Assembly (NCBI GenBank): GCA_028284155.1
Contig: JANQSF010000004.1
Coordinates: 1 to 38,277 of the forward strand
Direction: 5' to 3'
DNA: 38,277 bases
From: Phycisphaeraceae bacterium
GTDB taxonomy: Bacteria; Planctomycetota; Phycisphaerae; Phycisphaerales; Phycisphaeraceae
Shown here one piece after another: positions 30,301-36,300 of the stretch; position 1 is the stretch's first letter; each line of letters begins with the position of its first letter. The position numbers were made by a program, and so were the translations under genes. Under the pieces are notes generated by a model. The model did not search any database. It was not told where the DNA came from and saw only the letters and a list, made by a program, of their open reading frames with translations.

Positions 30301-33300
30301 CGAATCCGGATGATCCGAACACGCTGGGCGCGAACAACTATCGCTCGACGCCGATCACGATCCTAAAGCGGCAGCTTTCCGACCCGCCCGCCGAGCCGGC
30401 GTTGTCGGACCTGGCCGCGAGCAATGTGATCGTCACACCGACCGCGATGGGTGGCGACACCATCGCCGTCGAGTGGACGGTGACGAACGTGTCGGCCAAC
30501 CCGACCAACGCGGGGCAGTGGGGCGACCGCCTGTTCCTGGCCGACGCGCCGACACTCGGCGAGGCGTCGTTCACACGCCTGTTGAAAGACGTGCAGCACG
30601 TGGGCGGCCTGCCGCCGGGCGAGAGTTACACGGCGCAGACGACGGTCACTCTGGCGCCCGATTCGCAGGGTATGTACGTTATCGTCGAAGCGAACGAGAC
30701 CCGCAGTGTCAACGAGCAGTCGCGGCAGAACAACCGCGCATCCGGGATGAGCGTGATCACGCCCGTGCCCGCCGACCTGACCGTGATCGACATCCAGGTC
30801 CCGCCGACGAACTTCTCCGGTGAGAAGTCGCTGATCCAGTGGACCGTGCGCAACGACGGCGACCTGCCGGTTTGGCCGGGTACGGAATACTGGTTCGACC
30901 GTGTGCAATTCTCGCCCGACCCGGTTTTCGACGGCAGCCGTGTGCTGGCGGGGACGACGGCGGCGTTTGCGCACACCGACCCGTTGATGCCTGGGCAGAC
31001 GTACACACTGCAAGCCGAGATCACGCTGCCCAAGGGCATCGACGGCGAGTACTTCGTATACGTCAAGGCGAACCACGAGGGCAAGACCGGCCCGCTGCCG
31101 GGAACAAACAAGAACGCGCGCGACCAACTGAAGACCAGGGCACTGGAAGACGACCTGACCAACAACCGGCTCGGTGTGTCAATCGACGTCACGTACTTCG
31201 AGCCGAATCTGGTGGTGAGCAACCTCGTCGTGCCGGCCGGGCCAATCACGTCGGGCCAGATGTTCCACCTCGAGTGGACAACCGAGAACGTGGGCAACCG
31301 CGAGACGCGCGAAAGCTTCTGGAACGACCGCGTCTACTTCTCGCGCGACGCGACGCTCGACTTTGGTGACACGTTCGTCGGCCAGGTCAGTCAATCCACA
31401 CGGTTGCCTTCCGGCGACTCGTACACGATCTCGACCGACCTGCGCGCCCCCGACAGCATTGAGGGCGACTTTTACATCATCGTCTTCACCGACTCGAACA
31501 TCCGATCGCTCTCAACAACGGGCGGGCCGGGCCTGGACTTTGACCGTGACTTCTTCGGCAGGCCGTTGCCGACAAAAGTGAATGAGTTCCGCGACGAGGG
31601 CGACAACATAACTAGCGAGCCGGTGATGGTCAACCTCGCGCCGCCGCCGGACCTGCAGGTCGAAGTGCTCAGCGCCCCGACGCAGGTCACCGCGGGGCAG
31701 GAGTACGACGTCACCTACCGCGTCACCAATGCGGGCGGCGCGATCCCCGACCGCACGTCGTTCTGGGAAGACCTGGTCTACTTCTCGCGTGACGAAGTGC
31801 TCGACCTGCGCGCCGACCGCTTCCTGGGGTCGGAAGACCGCGACATGGTGCTCGGCCCTGGCGGGACGATCGACGTCACGCTGACGTTGACCGCGCCGTC
31901 CAACTTCGTCGGGCCGTTCTTCATCGGTGTCGTGACCGACCCGATCCGCGACATCCGCGACCCGCGCGGCAGAGTATTCGAGGGCGACTTCGAGCGGAAC
32001 AACACTGCCTTCAGCGATCAGCCGGTCGTGGTCAACGAGCCGCCGCCGACCGACCTTCAAGTGACGAGCGTCACCGTGCCGGCCTCTGGCATGGTCGGCG
32101 ACTCGATCACCATCGAGTGGACGGGACAGAACACGCACCCGACGACCGTCGCCAGCGGGCGGTGGTCGGACTCGGTGTTCCTTTCGACCGACTCCATGTG
32201 GGACTTGGACGACGTGCCGCTGGGGCGGGCCGAGTTCGTCGGCACGCTCGACCCCGGCGACACGTACACGCTCACGCTCGACGCGAACCTGCCGCCCGTT
32301 CGGCCTGGCGACTACCGCATCATCGTGCGCCCGGACATCTTCGATCAGGTCAACGAGGGCGACTTCGGTTCGCCCGGCGAGGTGAACAACCAGACGGCGT
32401 CGGCCGACGCGATCGACGTCAGCGTGCAGCAGATCTTCTACGACATCGAGCACGCGTTCACGCTTGAAAAAGGTCAGGATACGCTCTTCGAACTCGTCGC
32501 GGGGCTGGGCGACACCGTGCGCCTCACGATCGACGGCGTGGACAAATCGGCGCACGAAGTGTTCGTACGCTTCGGTGACACGCCGACCGTGTTCGAGTCG
32601 GACATCTCAACGTTCGGCCGAGTGCGATCCGACCAGGTGCTGCTCATCCCGGACACGGAGATCGGGTCGTATTTCATCCTCGTCCGCGGCCAGGCCGAAC
32701 CGGGCGGCAGCGCGCCGGTGACTATCCTGGCTGAGCGCTTGCCGCTGGCCATCACCGACGTGACGACCGACGTCGGCGGCGACAGCAAGTTCGTCACGAC
32801 GACGATCACCGGTTCGGAGTTCGACGAGGGCGCGATCCTCAAGTTCGTTCGTCCCGGCATCGCCGAGTTGTTGCCCGTGCGTCAGCAGGTCGTCGATTCG
32901 ACCAAGATCGTTGCGATCTTCGACCTGACCGATCAGCCGCGCGGTCTTTATGACGTGCAGGTGACCAACCCCGACGGCAAGACGGCCGTCGTGCCGTACC
33001 GCTACCAGGTCGAGCGCTTCATCGAGCCGGACGTGGCCTTGGGTCTTGGCGGGCCGAGCGTGATCCAGGCGGGCGACACCGGCATCTTCGGCTTGTCCGT
33101 GCTCAGCCGAACGAACATCGACACGCCTTACGTCCACTTCACCTTCGGTGTGCCGGAGTTGGGTGAGAACGGCGAGTTGTTCGGGTTGCCTTACATCGAG
33201 TTCGACTCGAACCAGCGCGGCCAGGTCGAGAACGCGCGCGACGACGTGCCGTGGGCCAGCATCAACTCGACGTTGAACACGGACGGCGCGAATCTCGCAC

Positions 33301-36300
33301 CGGGCTACCTGTTCGACCTGCCGACGGGCGGGTTCATCGGGCGCACGTTCCAGACGCGGATCTACCCCGGATTCGTCGAGACGCTCGGCGGTGAATTTGA
33401 AGAGCTGCGCGAGTTGCTTTATTCAGCCTTCCCCGACCTTGAAGCGAACGGGACACTCGACCAGGGCCCGGAGCAACTCGACGACATCTTCCCGGGGCTG
33501 TTCGGCATCTTCAGCAATGCGGTGGCCAAGAAGGCGGCATTGGAGAACATCGACCCGACCAAGGTCGCGTTCCAATTCCCAATCGTCGCCGCGGCGACGG
33601 TGTTGACCCGCGACGAGTTCATCGACCTGCAGACGGCCGACGCGCTGTTGCTGCGCGACGCGATCTTGGCCGACCCGGATGCGCCGGACGCTGTGGTCGT
33701 TCTTGCGGCAGACGAGCAGACCTGGGTGCAGAGCTACCTCGCGGCCTTGGAAGAGGGCGGTTTGCTGCGCGAGAGCGACGTGGCCCCGCCGATCCGCGAG
33801 CAGCCATTGGTGGTCAGCGTCGCGGCGACGTTGGCCAGCGGCATCCTCATGGGGCCGGCCGGCGACCAGATCGTGACCAGCGGCAGCCTGCTCGAGTTCT
33901 TCGAGCAGGTGCGCGCGTGGTACGGACACGACGATCAGAATCAGAGCGGTCTGGCCTCCGGCAACCTGTACGACCCGGCGACGTTCGACCTGGGATTGTC
34001 GCACCCGACGCATCACTCGGCGTTCACCATCACCGTGCCGTTCCGCGGGGTTACCTTCGAGGTCTCGTCAGGCGCGACTCGGCCGCCGTCTTACGAGCGA
34101 TTCTTCGCCGACGAGGGCACGCTTAGTGAGACGGCCGCCATACTCGGGCCGATCGGGTTCGGTGACACGGGCTTTGTGCCGGTCGATCGGGCGCTGCCGT
34201 ACACCATCGAGTTTGAAAACGCGATCGAGGCCGAGGAGCCGGTCAACGACATCCGCATCGTCTCGCAGTTGGACGACAGCGTTGACCCGCAGACGTTCCA
34301 GCTCGGCGACATCCAACTCGGCGACATCAACATCAACATCCCCGACGGCCGGGCGTTCTTCTCCGGCGAGTTCGACTTTGTCGAGACGCGCGGGTTCCGC
34401 CTCCGCGTTGTGGCCGGCCTGGAGGTCGAGAGCAACACGACGACGTGGCGCATCCAGGCGATCAACCCGTTGACCGGCGAGGTCATCACCGACGGCGACG
34501 TCGGCCTGCTGCCGCCGAACGACGCGACCGGCGCGGGCGCGGCGTTGGTCAGTTATTCGGTCCAAACGAACGACGAGGTCATCACCGGCGACACGATCGC
34601 GGCCGACGCGCGCATCTTCTTCGCCAACCGCCCGCCGGAAGACACGACCACCATCAGCAACACGATCGACGCCGAAGCGCCGAACACGCTCCTGACCGCG
34701 ACGCCCGTGATCGCCGGCAGCGACGACATCATGCTCGAATGGACCGCCGCCGACGAGCCGGGCGGGTCGGATGTGCGCCACGTGACGGTTTACGTCGCCG
34801 AGGTCAACGCCAACGGAGTACCTGGGTCGTTCGAGATCCTCTTATCGCAGACCAACGAGACGTCGTTCGTCTTCGATGGCGAGCCGGGAGTTTCTTATCA
34901 GTTCATCGCGCTGGCGACGGACAACGCCGGCAACCAGGAACGGCCGCCGACCAACGCGGTCGTGCCGACCGACAACTCGGGCGTGAACCTGGGCACGCTG
35001 CCCGATGTGGGTCAGACGACGCCGGCCAACTTCGGCATCGCGCCGCCGCCCGCGCCGCAGCCGTCCGTCCACCCGGTCTTCCTGCGTGTGCAGGACGGCG
35101 TACCCGTCCCGCAGCCGACGAGCAACCCGTCCGAGTTTGCGCAGGCGTTCCTGCCCGCGCGCGGTTTTGCGACGGGCATCGGCCAGAGCAACGCCGACAT
35201 CGGCCCGATGGCGGTCGCCGTGCGCCCGACCGACGGCATGGTCCTGGTCAGCGGCGGCGACACGCGCGGCGACCTGTTCCTGTTCGATGCGCTGGGCGGC
35301 GAGGCGGGCGAGCCGTTGGCCGAGCTGCCGCTGCCGATCTTCGACCTCGCGTTCGACTTGGACGGCAACCTGTGGGCCGCGACGGGCGGCGGGCCGTTGT
35401 TGCAACTCGACCCATCGACCGGTGAGATCGTCGGACAGTTCGGCGAGGGCGTTTCGCAGTCCGTCGAACTCGACCCGGCGACGGGTCTGCTCGCCGTCTC
35501 GACGACGCGCGGCATCGACCTGTTCGATCCGCGCACGCTCACGTTTACCAACCTCAGCGACATCCGCGTCGGCAGCCTCGCGTACCACCCGGACGGGTCG
35601 CTCTGGGGGGCGCTCTGGCCGCAGCGCGGCGACATCGTTCGGTTCGACGGCATCGGCCGGGCCGAGACGATGCTGTCGTTCACCACACTGGTCGACTCGC
35701 TGGCGTTCGGGCCAACCGGCGGCGAGTTGGAAGGCCTGCTGTTCGTCACGCACAACAACGGCCCGCGCGGTGCGTCGGGCAGCGAGTTGACCCTCGTCGA
35801 CCTCTCGACGTTGCAGACGGTCGTCGTCGCCACCGGCGGGTCGCGCGGTGACATCGTGCGCGCCGTGGGCGACGGCCGTGTGCTTATCAGCCAATCGAAC
35901 CAGGTCGACCTGATCACGACGCGCATCGCGCCGCAGGTCGTGGCCGTCGACCCGGCCGACAACTTCAACGTCCCGCTGCCGCGCAGCACGGTGCGGATCA
36001 TCTTCGACCGCGACATGTTCGCCGGCGACCCGGGCGACCTCGAATCGGTGCTCAACCCGAACAACTACGAGCTGGTCGGCGCGGTGACCGGCCGAGTGCC
36101 GATCGTCGGCGTCGATTACGACGCGGCAACTCGGACAAGCCAACTGACCGTCCAGCCGTTGACGCCGCAGGACTACCAGGTGCTCGTAAGGGAACGCGTG
36201 CGCAGTGTCGAAGGCTTCCGCCTTGAAGGCCCGTTCGTGTCGACCTTCACCGCGGTCAGCGACTTCACGCCGCTGCTTGACGTGATGTTCACCAACGCAC

